From positions 1 through 64,000 of the forward strand of contig NZ_AZWO01000028.1 of assembly GCF_000514775.1 (NCBI RefSeq): a stretch of 64,000 bases of DNA, written 5' to 3'. Origin of the DNA: Salinispora pacifica CNR114. GTDB lineage: Bacteria; Actinomycetota; Actinomycetes; Mycobacteriales; Micromonosporaceae. This document shows positions 27,851 through 38,400 of this stretch, piece by piece (the stretch's first letter is position 1; each line of letters opens with the position of its first letter). Under the pieces are notes generated by a model. It was given only the letters and a program-made list of their open reading frames with translations, was not told where the DNA came from and ran no database searches. Both the position numbers and the translations under genes were made by a program.

Positions 27851-28066
27851 CGCGGGGAGTCACCAGGCCGGCGGTGCCTCGGTCACGACGGGGGCAGCCC
27901 GTGGGCCGACCCTGCGGAAGTCGCGCGGGGTGACACGACTGCGGCTGCTGGGTTGCGGCGGTGACGCTGTGGCCTAGCAGCCGGAACCGGGGTGAGTGGG
28001 CTACCCGTAGCTGAGAATTTGCAGCCCTAGCAACACCAGTCAGGTCCATACGCATAGGGGAGCGGC

Positions 28067-31000
28067 GTGGTGAGTGCAGTAGGCGCAGGTCGGAGTAGGG
28101 GCAGCGGCTGGCGGGCGCGGCGGTCGGTGTGGCTGGCGGCTGGCTTGTCGGCGGTGATGACGTTGACGATGTTGGGTGAGCAGCCGGAGGTGATGGCGGC
28201 GCCAACGATGGACCTACCCACACCCCAGCAGGCAACTGGGGTGAAGACACGTACTTTCACGCCGACGCCTGGCGAGTCCGAGCACGCCGATTCCCGGGTG
28301 GTGTCCGGGGCGACCGAGGTGGTGTGGCCGTCCGGGAGTGCGGTCGCGGATGTGGCCGGGGCGACCACGGCCGCTGGCGAGTCGCGGAGTACCCGGGCGG
28401 GGTTGACGGGTCCGGTGCGAGCTCGCGCGGGCTCTCTTCCGGTCACGGTCTCCTCGGTGTCTCCGTCGGACGACATGTTGCCGCGTAGGAGCGACGTCGC
28501 GGCGGTGACCGCGGTAAAGGTGAATGTGCACGATCGCGCGGCCACCGCCGAGGCTGGTGTGGAGGGTCTGCTGGTGTCGGCTGCCCGCGTCGATGGCAAG
28601 CCTGGGGTGGGGCGGGCGCGGGTGCACGTCGATTATGCGGGGTTCGCGCAGGCCTACGGTGGGGGTTGGGCGTCGCGGCTTCGTGTGGTTCAGTTGCCGG
28701 AGTGTGCCCTGAGTACGCCGCAGGTGCAGGAGTGTCGCATCCGTACGCCTTTGGTGACCGACAACGACGCCGCGAACAGTGAGGTGTCGGCGTCGGTGTC
28801 GGTGGGGGCGCGGTCGGCGGTGGTGTTCGCTGTTGAGGCGGGGGCGTCGGGTGACAACGGTGACTACACCGAGACCAGTCTGTCGCCGGCGGGGCAGTGG
28901 CAGGTGTCGACGCAGACCGGTAGTTTCTCCTGGTCGGCTTCGGTGCGGACGCCGCCGTCGTTGGGTGGCCCAGCCCCGGACATTGATTTCTCGTATTCGT
29001 CGGGCAGCGTCGATGGTCGGACGGCGTTGACCAATAATCAGGGTTCGTGGCTCGGTGACGGGTGGGATTCGTGGCCGGGGTTCATCGAGCGTAAGTATAA
29101 GTCGTGTGCCGTGGACAATCCTGGGCAGAAGACCGGGGACCTGTGCTGGTTCACCGACAACGCGACTCTGTCGTTGAATGGTCATGCGGGGGAGTTGATT
29201 CGGGATGGGTCGGTGTGGCGGCTGCGTAACGATGACGGTACCCGGGTGGAGCGGCTGACCAGTTCGGCGCGGGGTAACGGGGACAACGATAACGAGTATT
29301 GGAAGGTCACCACCCCTGACGGTATGCAGTACTTCTTCGGGTACCACAGGTTGCCGGGTTGGAGTAGCGGTAAGCCGGTCACGGATTCGACGTGGACGGT
29401 GCCGGTGTTCGGCAACGACTCTGGTGAGCCGTGTTACAAGTCCTCGTTTGAGGGGGCGTACTGCGCGCAGGCGTGGCGGTGGAATCTTGACTACGTTGTG
29501 GATCCGAATGACAACACGATGGCGTATTTCTATGGTGCGGAGACCGGTGCCTACGCCCGTGGCCTTGATCCTGATCAGCGGACCACCTATGACCGTGGTG
29601 GGTATCTGAAGCGTATTGAGTATGGGATGCGCGCTGGCGCCGAGTACAGTCAGGCGGCGCCGCTGCGGGTGGTGTTCACCACGGGGGAGCGGTGTCTGAC
29701 GTCGTGTTGGAGTGGGGCGGCGTGGTCGTCGGATCCGGTGCCCGCGAATTGGCATGACACTCCGTGGGATCAGTACTGTGACAGTGCCCCGTGTACGACG
29801 CAGGGCGCGCCGACGTTCTGGACGGCGCATCGGTTGGTGAAGGTCACCACGCAGACCCGTAGTGGCACCACCAGCTACGCGGATGTGGAGTCGTGGACGC
29901 TGCGGCACGAGTTCCTTAATGCTGGTACCGGTGAGACGGTGCCGATGTGGTTGCGGGGTATCACCCGTACCGGGCATGTCACCACCGCTGGTGGGGTGGT
30001 TGTTTCAGAGCCGGAAGTCACGTTTGGCAGTGGGTCCGACCCGTTGCCGAACCGGGTCGATGGTCCGGATGACGGGCGTACCGGGTTGTATCGGTGGCGG
30101 ATCAAGGCAGTGCGCACCGAGTCTGGTGGGGACGTCATCGTGTCCTACTCGGGCGCGGACTGTACCCGTGGTAGCTTGCCGGATCCGGCGACCAACACGA
30201 AGCGGTGTATGCCCTCGTACTATGACCCGGACGGGCGGGAACCGACGTTGGACTGGTTCCACAAGTACGTCGTCACCAGGGTTGATCTTGATGATACGGT
30301 CACGGACCAGCCGACCGAGGTCACCATGTACGACTACGGCACGCCAGCGTGGGCATACAACACCGACGAGTTGACCAAGGACAAGTATCGCACCTGGAGT
30401 GACTGGCGCGGCTACGGGAAAGTCACTGTCCGTCACGGTGCTGTCGGCGGGCAGCAGACCGCGGTCGAGCACCGCTACCTGCGTGGTCTCGACGGCGACA
30501 AGGCCAGTTCCGGGGTCAAGGACGTGTGGGTCACCGATTCGTGGGGTGGCAGGATCGAGGACCATGAGGCCCTGAGGGGCTTCGAGTTGCAGACGATCAC
30601 CACCAACGGGCCGGGCGGTGCGGAGGTGTCGTCGACCCGCAACGATCCGTGGATCAACGGGCCGACTGCGACCCGTAGTCGTGATGGGATCACCACGAAG
30701 GCGTGGATGGTCGACACCGACGTCACCCGCACCCGTACCGCCCTCGCCGCCGGCGGACATCGCTACGCCAAGACCGTCACCAGCTTCAACAGCGACGGCC
30801 TACCGGTCACGGTGGAGAACCACGGCGACGAGGCTGTCGACGGTGACGAGACCTGTGCCCGCAGCAGCTACGCCCGGAACAATTCCAGCTGGATGATCGA
30901 CCGCGTGTCCCAGGTCGAAACGCTGTCCAGGCTGTGTGCCGGTGCGCCGACTCCCGCGGATCCGGCCACTGTGCTGAACCGGTCACGGTCGTTCTACGAC

Positions 31001-34000
31001 ACCTACACCGATGATTCCTCCCACGGACAGGCGCCCACGAGGGGCAACCTAGTCCGTACCGAGGAGTTGGAGAGGTTCACCGGCAGCACGCCGGTGTACA
31101 CCCGCACCTCCACGACGGCCTACGACGCTAACGGCCGGATCACTGCTGTCACGGACCCGCGGGGGCACACCACCACCACCGCTCACACCACCGCTGACGG
31201 CGGCCAGGTCGTCGAGACCGTGGTGACCAACCCGAAGGGACACCCGGTCACGACGCTGCTGGCGCCGGCGTGGGCCGCCCCGACGAAGGTCACCGACGCC
31301 AACGGCGCGGTCACTGACCTGACCTACGATGGTCTCGGCCGGTTGACCAACGTGTGGAAGCCCGGCCGGAACAAGGCCACCCAGAAGCCGACCACGAGGT
31401 TCGCCTACCAGGTGCGCAACAGCGGTGGCCCGACCGCGGTCACCACCGAATCCCTGCTGCCGACCGGGACCACGTACCGGAAATCGGTGAACCTGTATGA
31501 CGGGTTCCTGCGGCTGCGGCAGAACCAACTCCAGGCCACCGGCGGTGGACGCACGATCACCGACACGATGACCAACAGCCTCGGCACCACCGCGTGGACA
31601 TCTGCGCCCTACTACGACTCCACCAACACCGAGGTGAACACGAGTCTGGCCACCCCCCAAGGCCAGATCCCCTCAATCACCCGACACACCTACGACGGCG
31701 CCGGCCGGCAGACCGCGAAGATCCTGATCGGTGACGGCGTGGAGAAGTGGCGCACCACTACCAGCTACGGCGGTGACCGCGTCCACACCACTCCACCAGC
31801 CGGTGGCACCGCCACCACCACCATCACCGACGCCCATGACCGCACCAGCACACTGCGGCAGTACAAGAATCCCGCCGACGTCGGTAGCGACGACCCGGCC
31901 ACGTTCGACATCACCACCTACACCCACACCCTGCTCGGGCAACTCGAAGCCGTCACCGACACCACCGGCGCCAACACGTGGTCCTACACCTACGACCTAC
32001 GCGGCCGCCAAACCCAGGCGGTCGATCCGGACAAGGGCACCACCACCAGCACCTACGACGCCGCCGGGAACCTCACCATCAGCACGGGCACGGGCAGGTC
32101 CCCCCTCGCCTACACCTACGACGAACTCGACCGCAAAACCAGCGTCCGCGATGACACCCCCACCGGGACCACACGCGCCGAGTGGGAGTACGACACCCTG
32201 CCCAACGGCATCGGGAAGCTCACCGCCGCGACCCGCTACACCAACGGTGACCCCTACGCCACCCGAGTCGACGGCTACGACGCCTACGGCCGACCCACCT
32301 CCACCAGCCTCGTACTCCCCGCGACCCAGTCAAACCTGTGCGCCGCGATGAGCCCGAACACCTGCACCTACACCACCACCCACACCTACCGCGCCAACGG
32401 GCAGCCCTTTCGTACCGGCCTGCCCGCCGTCGCCGACCTTCCCGCTGAGACCCTGACCCACACCTACACCGACGTCGGCACCTCTGCCGGTCCCCTCTCC
32501 TCAGCCCAGCTCTACGTCTACGACGCCACCTACAACAAGCTCGACCAACTCATCCAATACCAACTCGGTCAATTCGGCCGCCGCGTCGCGGTCACCTCCA
32601 CCATCGACGAACCCACCCGCCGCCTCACCAGCACCAACGTCGTCGCCGAACTCAAACCCGAAGCCGCAAACCACACTTATACCTACGACGACATCGGCAA
32701 CGTCACCGAAATCCACGACACTCCCACCGGCGGCACCGCCGACCATCAATGCTTCACCTTCGACTACCTCCGCCGCATGACCGAAGCCTGGACCCCGGAG
32801 TCCGGCGCCTGCGCCACCACCCCCACCACCTGGAACCAGGTCGACACCGCCACCGACCCCTACTGGTACACCTGGACCTTCGACAACACCGGCAACCGCA
32901 CCACCGAAACCCGCCACAGCACCGTCGACACCACCCACACCTACACCTACCCCAACCCCGGCGCCCCCCAACCACACGCGGTCACCACCGTGACCGCCAC
33001 CGGCGCCGACACCTGGAACCGCACCTACACCTACGACGATGCCGGTAACACCACCACCCGATCCACCACCACCGGCGACACCCAGATCCTGACCTGGAAC
33101 CGTGAAGGCAAACTCGCCGCCACCACCGACTCAACCGGCGACACCAGCTACATCTACGACGCCGACGGCAACCGCCTCATCCGCACCGACCCCACCGGCG
33201 AGACTCTCTACCTCCCCGGCGGCACCGAAGTCCGCGACACCACCAGCAGCACCACCCAAGCCACCCGCTACTACACCTTCGCCGGCCGCGCTATCGCCAT
33301 CCGCACCGCCACCACTCTTCACTGGATCATCAGCGACCACCACGGCACCGCCGAACTCACCATCGACGCCACCACCCTCACCACGGCCACCCGCCGCACC
33401 CTGACCTACGGTCAACAACGCGGCACCACCACCGGCACCTGGGCACCCACCCACGACAAGGGCTTCCTCGGCGGCACCCAAGACCCCACCGGCCTCACCC
33501 ACCTCAACGCCCGCCAATACGACCCCACCCTCGGCCGCTTCATCAGCGTCGACCCCATCATGGACCTCACCGACCCCCAACAATGGAGCGCCTACACCTA
33601 CGCCAACAACAATCCAACCACCTACAGCGACCCCAGCGGCCTGTACTTCGAAGAAGGTGGTGTCTACGGCGGTGGCCGGCGCGCCTACAAATACGGTGGT
33701 AAAACCATAATCACCGGCAAGCCACCAAGGAAACCAAAGCTCCCCAAGCGGCGTCCGGCACCGGCCCCTGCGCCCTCGCCGTCACCCGGTCGTTCCGATT
33801 CGAAAGCCGCTGCTCCCGAAAATAACGAAAAGGTGAATCCGCTAAAACTGGCCTTCCTGGCGGGGAAGCAGTTTGTGTCAACGATGCACTCAGACAGCAT
33901 CGGAAGGGCCACACGATGGCTGGTGACGAACACGGGCGGGCGTTGTGCGTATGTTCACGAACTGTGGGTCTGCGAGCAGGGGCGGTTACCGTTGAAGGCC

Positions 34001-34240
34001 AGGGGTGGCACCACGTATGGCACGACATTCGTCACCGACGTGGCCCCCTGGAAGGTCGGTAGGGATCTCGCTGCTCACGAGAAGTACCACCGCGACCAGC
34101 AGTGGAACCAGGATGGTCTATTGTTCCCGGGACTGTATTATCGTGCCGAGGTGATCGACGTCTGGATCGGCGGGGGCTGCAACAGATATGAGGCAGCGGC
34201 CGAAGCTGCCAGCAATGGAGGAGGGGAGTACACCTGTTGA
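28067..34240 (+). CDS. RHS/YD-repeat polymorphic toxin with putative HExxH metallopeptidase tip
   Basis: A 2057-residue exported protein with a signal peptide (hydrophobic VWLAAGLSAVMTLTML). A long N-terminal region (about 50-1000) is of the SpvB/TcdB-like kind, and about 1000-1860 are YD/RHS repeats (YDGLGRLT, YDAAGNLT, YDELDRKT and so on) ending in the core motif LGRFISVDPIM and a SDPSGL boundary near 1858. RHS repeats form a shell around the C-terminal effector. The last ~200 residues have a Pro/Lys-rich spacer, lower GC, and AAHEKYHRDQQW, an HExxH zinc-protease motif near 2004, followed about 35 residues later by NRYEAAAEAA, which could give the third zinc ligand. The overlapping next gene encodes a lipoprotein that could be its immunity partner. 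Start taken at GTG 28067; GTG 28070 is equally possible. Confidence 0.85.
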   Translation: MVSAVGAGRSRGSGWRARRSVWLAAGLSAVMTLTMLGEQPEVMAAPTMDLPTPQQATGVKTRTFTPTPGESEHADSRVVSGATEVVWPSGSAVADVAGATTAAGESRSTRAGLTGPVRARAGSLPVTVSSVSPSDDMLPRRSDVAAVTAVKVNVHDRAATAEAGVEGLLVSAARVDGKPGVGRARVHVDYAGFAQAYGGGWASRLRVVQLPECALSTPQVQECRIRTPLVTDNDAANSEVSASVSVGARSAVVFAVEAGASGDNGDYTETSLSPAGQWQVSTQTGSFSWSASVRTPPSLGGPAPDIDFSYSSGSVDGRTALTNNQGSWLGDGWDSWPGFIERKYKSCAVDNPGQKTGDLCWFTDNATLSLNGHAGELIRDGSVWRLRNDDGTRVERLTSSARGNGDNDNEYWKVTTPDGMQYFFGYHRLPGWSSGKPVTDSTWTVPVFGNDSGEPCYKSSFEGAYCAQAWRWNLDYVVDPNDNTMAYFYGAETGAYARGLDPDQRTTYDRGGYLKRIEYGMRAGAEYSQAAPLRVVFTTGERCLTSCWSGAAWSSDPVPANWHDTPWDQYCDSAPCTTQGAPTFWTAHRLVKVTTQTRSGTTSYADVESWTLRHEFLNAGTGETVPMWLRGITRTGHVTTAGGVVVSEPEVTFGSGSDPLPNRVDGPDDGRTGLYRWRIKAVRTESGGDVIVSYSGADCTRGSLPDPATNTKRCMPSYYDPDGREPTLDWFHKYVVTRVDLDDTVTDQPTEVTMYDYGTPAWAYNTDELTKDKYRTWSDWRGYGKVTVRHGAVGGQQTAVEHRYLRGLDGDKASSGVKDVWVTDSWGGRIEDHEALRGFELQTITTNGPGGAEVSSTRNDPWINGPTATRSRDGITTKAWMVDTDVTRTRTALAAGGHRYAKTVTSFNSDGLPVTVENHGDEAVDGDETCARSSYARNNSSWMIDRVSQVETLSRLCAGAPTPADPATVLNRSRSFYDTYTDDSSHGQAPTRGNLVRTEELERFTGSTPVYTRTSTTAYDANGRITAVTDPRGHTTTTAHTTADGGQVVETVVTNPKGHPVTTLLAPAWAAPTKVTDANGAVTDLTYDGLGRLTNVWKPGRNKATQKPTTRFAYQVRNSGGPTAVTTESLLPTGTTYRKSVNLYDGFLRLRQNQLQATGGGRTITDTMTNSLGTTAWTSAPYYDSTNTEVNTSLATPQGQIPSITRHTYDGAGRQTAKILIGDGVEKWRTTTSYGGDRVHTTPPAGGTATTTITDAHDRTSTLRQYKNPADVGSDDPATFDITTYTHTLLGQLEAVTDTTGANTWSYTYDLRGRQTQAVDPDKGTTTSTYDAAGNLTISTGTGRSPLAYTYDELDRKTSVRDDTPTGTTRAEWEYDTLPNGIGKLTAATRYTNGDPYATRVDGYDAYGRPTSTSLVLPATQSNLCAAMSPNTCTYTTTHTYRANGQPFRTGLPAVADLPAETLTHTYTDVGTSAGPLSSAQLYVYDATYNKLDQLIQYQLGQFGRRVAVTSTIDEPTRRLTSTNVVAELKPEAANHTYTYDDIGNVTEIHDTPTGGTADHQCFTFDYLRRMTEAWTPESGACATTPTTWNQVDTATDPYWYTWTFDNTGNRTTETRHSTVDTTHTYTYPNPGAPQPHAVTTVTATGADTWNRTYTYDDAGNTTTRSTTTGDTQILTWNREGKLAATTDSTGDTSYIYDADGNRLIRTDPTGETLYLPGGTEVRDTTSSTTQATRYYTFAGRAIAIRTATTLHWIISDHHGTAELTIDATTLTTATRRTLTYGQQRGTTTGTWAPTHDKGFLGGTQDPTGLTHLNARQYDPTLGRFISVDPIMDLTDPQQWSAYTYANNNPTTYSDPSGLYFEEGGVYGGGRRAYKYGGKTIITGKPPRKPKLPKRRPAPAPAPSPSPGRSDSKAAAPENNEKVNPLKLAFLAGKQFVSTMHSDSIGRATRWLVTNTGGRCAYVHELWVCEQGRLPLKARGGTTYGTTFVTDVAPWKVGRDLAAHEKYHRDQQWNQDGLLFPGLYYRAEVIDVWIGGGCNRYEAAAEAASNGGGEYTC

Positions 34241-34791
34241 GGATGCGATTCGCCGCTTGCCTCGTGAGTCTGTTGCTGATCTCCGGTTGTGGTGTGTTCT
34301 TGCCCAGCCATGACTATTACGCGGTCGGGGTTGCGCAGATCGGTGACCAACTTTACGTCTATGCGCCGTTGTGTGACGGTGAACGAGTGGTGGGGGTTGA
34401 GGCGTACGATAATCTATTGGCCGGGCAGGAGCCCAACTATGACCCTGCTTCGATGCAGTTCACCTACTGGAAGGCGCAGGATCCGACTGACGAGTCGGTG
34501 GCGAATGGTTGGATTGCGCTTGGAGACAGCAGTGGGTTCCGGACGACTGCTGTGGTGGCGGGCTCGAATATCGAGCTTCCGGAGATCATAGGAGTCAGCC
34601 TGCAGCTTGACGTGGGGGGTCCACATGCTGTGGGGGGCGTAGTAAGGGTTTCGAAGGCGCCAAGATATCCTGCCGGCGCGGACCCCGGTAGCGTCCGCTA
34701 CGTGTACCGGCCCTGGGGCGATGGAGAGGACATGCGCGATCCCAGTGAGATCCGCGATGAATCCGGCTGCGCTGCGGGCTACCCGGCGTGA
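34237..34791 (+). CDS. lipoprotein, candidate immunity protein for the RHS toxin
   Basis: A 184-residue protein with a short basic start, hydrophobic LVSLLLI and a lipobox ending in ISGC (lipid-modified Cys near 18), so it should sit on the outer face of the membrane. The remainder is acidic and has no recognised domain. TTG at 34237 overlaps the RHS stop; ATG at 34243 is an alternative. The four-base overlap and the lower GC shared with the toxin tail suggest that tail and lipoprotein moved as one unit. A surface-exposed inhibitor would suit a secreted protease. This role is inferred from position only. Confidence 0.65.
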   Translation: MRMRFAACLVSLLLISGCGVFLPSHDYYAVGVAQIGDQLYVYAPLCDGERVVGVEAYDNLLAGQEPNYDPASMQFTYWKAQDPTDESVANGWIALGDSSGFRTTAVVAGSNIELPEIIGVSLQLDVGGPHAVGGVVRVSKAPRYPAGADPGSVRYVYRPWGDGEDMRDPSEIRDESGCAAGYPA

Positions 34792-35460
34792 TTGGGCTAT
34801 TCGACCAGATCTGGCGCCAGGTCTGACTGGGAAAGGATGGTGAAGGCCGCCCGGCCGGTCCTGGCCGGCTCGCCCAGGGCAGGTGTGGCCAGGACAGGTG
34901 TCGGATCGGGGGACCACCACGTCATTCGATCCCGTCGGCCGCCTACCCCTACGACAGCCCCCGCGAGCCGTGCCCGCGTGCCCGATACCGCGGTCGACAT
35001 CAGCAGACCGCGGTCCGTTGCGCGGCTCCGAGACGTGGCCGATGGCTTTGCCGCCAGCCAGCACCACCCTCTGGGACTGCAAACCAATCCGGTTCCCAAG
35101 CTGACCGTCCAATCTCTGAACGCTGGTCGCAGGCCCGAATCCCGCCAGACGCGCCGGTGGAAGGCTCAGCGGGCGGCCTTGGGATGACGCCTGGCAGTGC
35201 GAGCTTGTCGGCCTGACGGGAGCCCCTGGGAATGGCCCATACCTCGCCGTCGTCATCCCCGACGCGACGCCGGTTGACGGACCGTTCCGCCGCGATCAGT
35301 CAGCGCAACAGGTTCCGCCGTCTGCCCCGGCTTGCTGCACCGCGGCGTCTGTGGGTGCATGCGCGGGGTGGTGTGTGGCGGTGCGGTGATCTCGAGCTGT
35401 CACCGTCGGCTGTTGCTCAACTACTGTTGATGCGGCGGGGTGGTGGTGTGGGGAGGCGGG
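34792..35460. other. 669-bp intergenic stretch with no supported gene
   Basis: Several open frames cross this region on both strands, but none has a ribosome-binding site or recognisable motif and their amino-acid make-up is that of random high-GC sequence. It separates the toxin/lipoprotein pair from the STAND ATPase and must contain the promoter of the latter. Pieces of decayed genes cannot be excluded. Confidence 0.45.
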
Positions 35461-38400
35461 ATGCGGCATGGCCGGCGTTCGTCGCTGACGTTGCAGCTGT
35501 GTCTGCTGGTGGCGGCGATTCTGTTGGAGGTGGTGGCGAACTTCGCGGCGAGCGCGGCTGAGAGTTCCAGTTTCGCCGCCGCGGTGCAGACCTTTTCCGG
35601 GCCGGCGTTGATCGTGTTGTTGGTGGTGGTGATCGCTGGTAACGCGATGGTGTTGTGGTGGGAGAGTCCTCGTGGTTCTCGGCCGGTGTGGAGCGGTGAT
35701 CGGTGTCCGTTCCCGGGTTTGGGGGCGTTCACCGAGCAGGACGCGGCGGTGTTTTTCGGTCGGGAGCAGCTGACCAGGGATCTGGTTCGGCGTCTACATG
35801 TGCTTACTGGGCAGCCGGCGGCCCGTTTCGTGTGTGTGACAGGTGCTTCGGGTAGCGGCAAGTCGTCGCTGGTGCACGCGGGTGTGGTACCGCGTCTGCG
35901 GGGGCATCGGTGGCATGTGTTGCCGTCAGTCGTTCCGGCGGGGGAGCCGTTGGGGCGGTTGGCGGCGGCGGCGACGCTGGCCGGTGGGCAGCGGCATGCG
36001 GTGCTGCGTGCGATGTGGGCTGATCAGGATGGTGTGGCGCAGAGTGTCGCGGCGTGGCGAGCGAAGACGGGAAACCGGTTCGGCCGGGTGCTGCTGATCG
36101 TTGATCAGCTTGAGGAACTGGTCACGTTGTCCGGCCCGGTTGAGCGGAAGCTGTTCGTCGACCAGATCGCTGCCGCACTCGCGGCGGACCGTCGGTTGTG
36201 GGTGTTAGCCACGCTGCGGGTCGAGTTTCTGGCGGACCTACTTGCGAGTGAGCACGCGGAGTTGTTCGGCGGGCCGGTGGCGGTTGGGGCGATGCGTCCC
36301 GCTGATCTGGTGGAGGTGATCGAGCAGCCTGCCCGGCTGGCCGGGGTGAGTTTCGAGGCGGGGTTGGTCGCCGAGATCGTGGAGGAGACCGGGACGTCGG
36401 ATGCGCTGCCGCTGCTGGCGTACCTGTTGCAGGAGATGTACCTGACCGTTGGTACGGGCCGTGTGGTGACCCGGCAGATGTATCAGGCATCGGGTGGGGT
36501 TGCTGGGGCGCTGGCCCGGCAGGCGGACACGGTCCTCGCCGAGCTGCGCACGCAGTACGACCCGGAGGTGATCCTGTCGACGCTGCTGCGGCTGGTGTCG
36601 ATGGAGGGGGTGGAGCCCACCCGGCGTCGGGTCCCGGTGGCTGAGCTGTCGGCGCAGCAGCGTCAGATCGTGCAGGTCTTTACCGATGCCCGGCTGCTGA
36701 CCTCCGACGTCAACGACGGCCAGCCGGTGGTGCAGGTGGCCCATGAGGCGTTGTTCCGTCAGTGGGCGCCACTGCGCCAGCAGGTCGAGACCAGGGCCGT
36801 GCATCTGAAACGGCGCGCTGAACTGGAACGCTGGGCGGGCGACTGGCAACGCTCCGGGCGTAGCCCCGACTATCTGCTCACCGGGGATCGGTTGGCGCTG
36901 GCGGGACAGTGGCTGGAGGCGATGCGTTCGGCTGGGCAGGACACACCAGCGGCTCGTGGGCTGGTCGAGGCGTCTCGGCGGCGGGACACGGCGTTCCTGC
37001 GGAGGGTGTCGGAGTCCGTCGGCCACTACGCGTTGACCAACGTTGACCGGTTCCCGGAACTGGCCGTGCTCCTGACCACCGCGGCATTGACGGAGTGCCC
37101 CACGACCCCCGTCGCCGGGCGGGCGTTGATGTCCGCGCTGGCGTCCAGCCACATCGAGGCCGTGTTGGCCGGGCACACAGACGTCGTACGAGGGGTGGCC
37201 TGGGCGCCCGACGGGCGCAGCATCGCGACTGCCTCCCGCGACGGCACCGCCAGGGTGTGGGATGCCGACACCGCGATGGTGACCCACGTGCTGCATGGCC
37301 ACACCGGCATGGTCGAGGCCATCGCCTTCTCCCCGGACTCCACAATGGTTGCTACCGCGTCGCGGGACACCACCATCCGAGTCTGGGACACGGCCACCGC
37401 CACCCCGATCACGGTACTGACCTGCGGCGACCACGCCCGCAGCGTGGCCTGGTCCCCAGACGGCACGGCCCTGGCCGGGACCAGCCGCGACCAACTCACC
37501 CACCTGTGGGACACCGCCACCTGGACGAAACAGACCACCCTGACCGGCCACGCGGGCGATGTGTGGGGCGTTGACTGGGCACCGGACTCGTCCCGCCTGG
37601 CCACCGCCTCCCACGACCGCACGGTCATCGTCTGGGACGCGACCACCGGCCAACCTGCCGTCACGCTGCGCGGCCACCTCGACCTCGTCGAAGCCGTCGC
37701 CTTCTCACCCGACGGCCACTGGATCGCCACCGGATCGGCTGACCGCACCGTGCGCATCTGGGACGCCCACAGCGGCAACCAACACCGATGCATCGGTGGA
37801 CACCGCGACGCGATCTGGTCGCTCACCTGGGCCCCCGATGGTGACCGGCTCACCCTCGCCGCCGGCGACGGCACCATCCGAGTATGGGACGTGACCCGGC
37901 TACGAGAAATCGCCGAGCTACGCGGACACGAACACACCGCCTGGAGCGTCGCGGTCAGCCCGGACGGCACCCGGGTACTCAGCGGCTCCGCCGATCACAC
38001 CGCAAGGTTCTGGGCCCTGTACCCCCGCGGCGCCGAACAGGTCCAACTCACCGGGCACCACGCGGCGGTCACCGCCCTGACCGCCCCCAACGGTCGCATC
38101 GTGACCGGATCCGCCGACGCCAGCGTGCGCCGCTGGCACCCCGACCACCGCCCACACCCCACCTCCCACCCGCTGCCGGCGGCGGTGGTCGCCCTCGCCG
38201 GCACGCCGACCGACTCCACGCTCGCCGCCGCCACGCAGGACGGGTCGACGCACCTCCTCGACACCGGCGGCACCCACCTGCTACCCGCCGACACGGTGGA
38301 GTGTGAATCCCTGACCTTCTCCCCGGACGGTAGCCGCCTCGCCGCCGGCGCCAAGGACAACACCATCCGCGTTTTCGACGTGCGCACCCGTACCCTGGTT

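Noticed and set aside
28214..29977. A 587-codon minus-strand frame inside the RHS gene
   Set aside because: It is Arg/Pro/His-rich antisense of the G/T-rich RHS coding strand; the plus strand carries the signal peptide and RHS structure.
34414..35256. A 280-codon minus-strand frame after the lipoprotein gene
   Set aside because: It runs antisense through the supported lipoprotein gene and has no motif, start signal or codon bias of its own.
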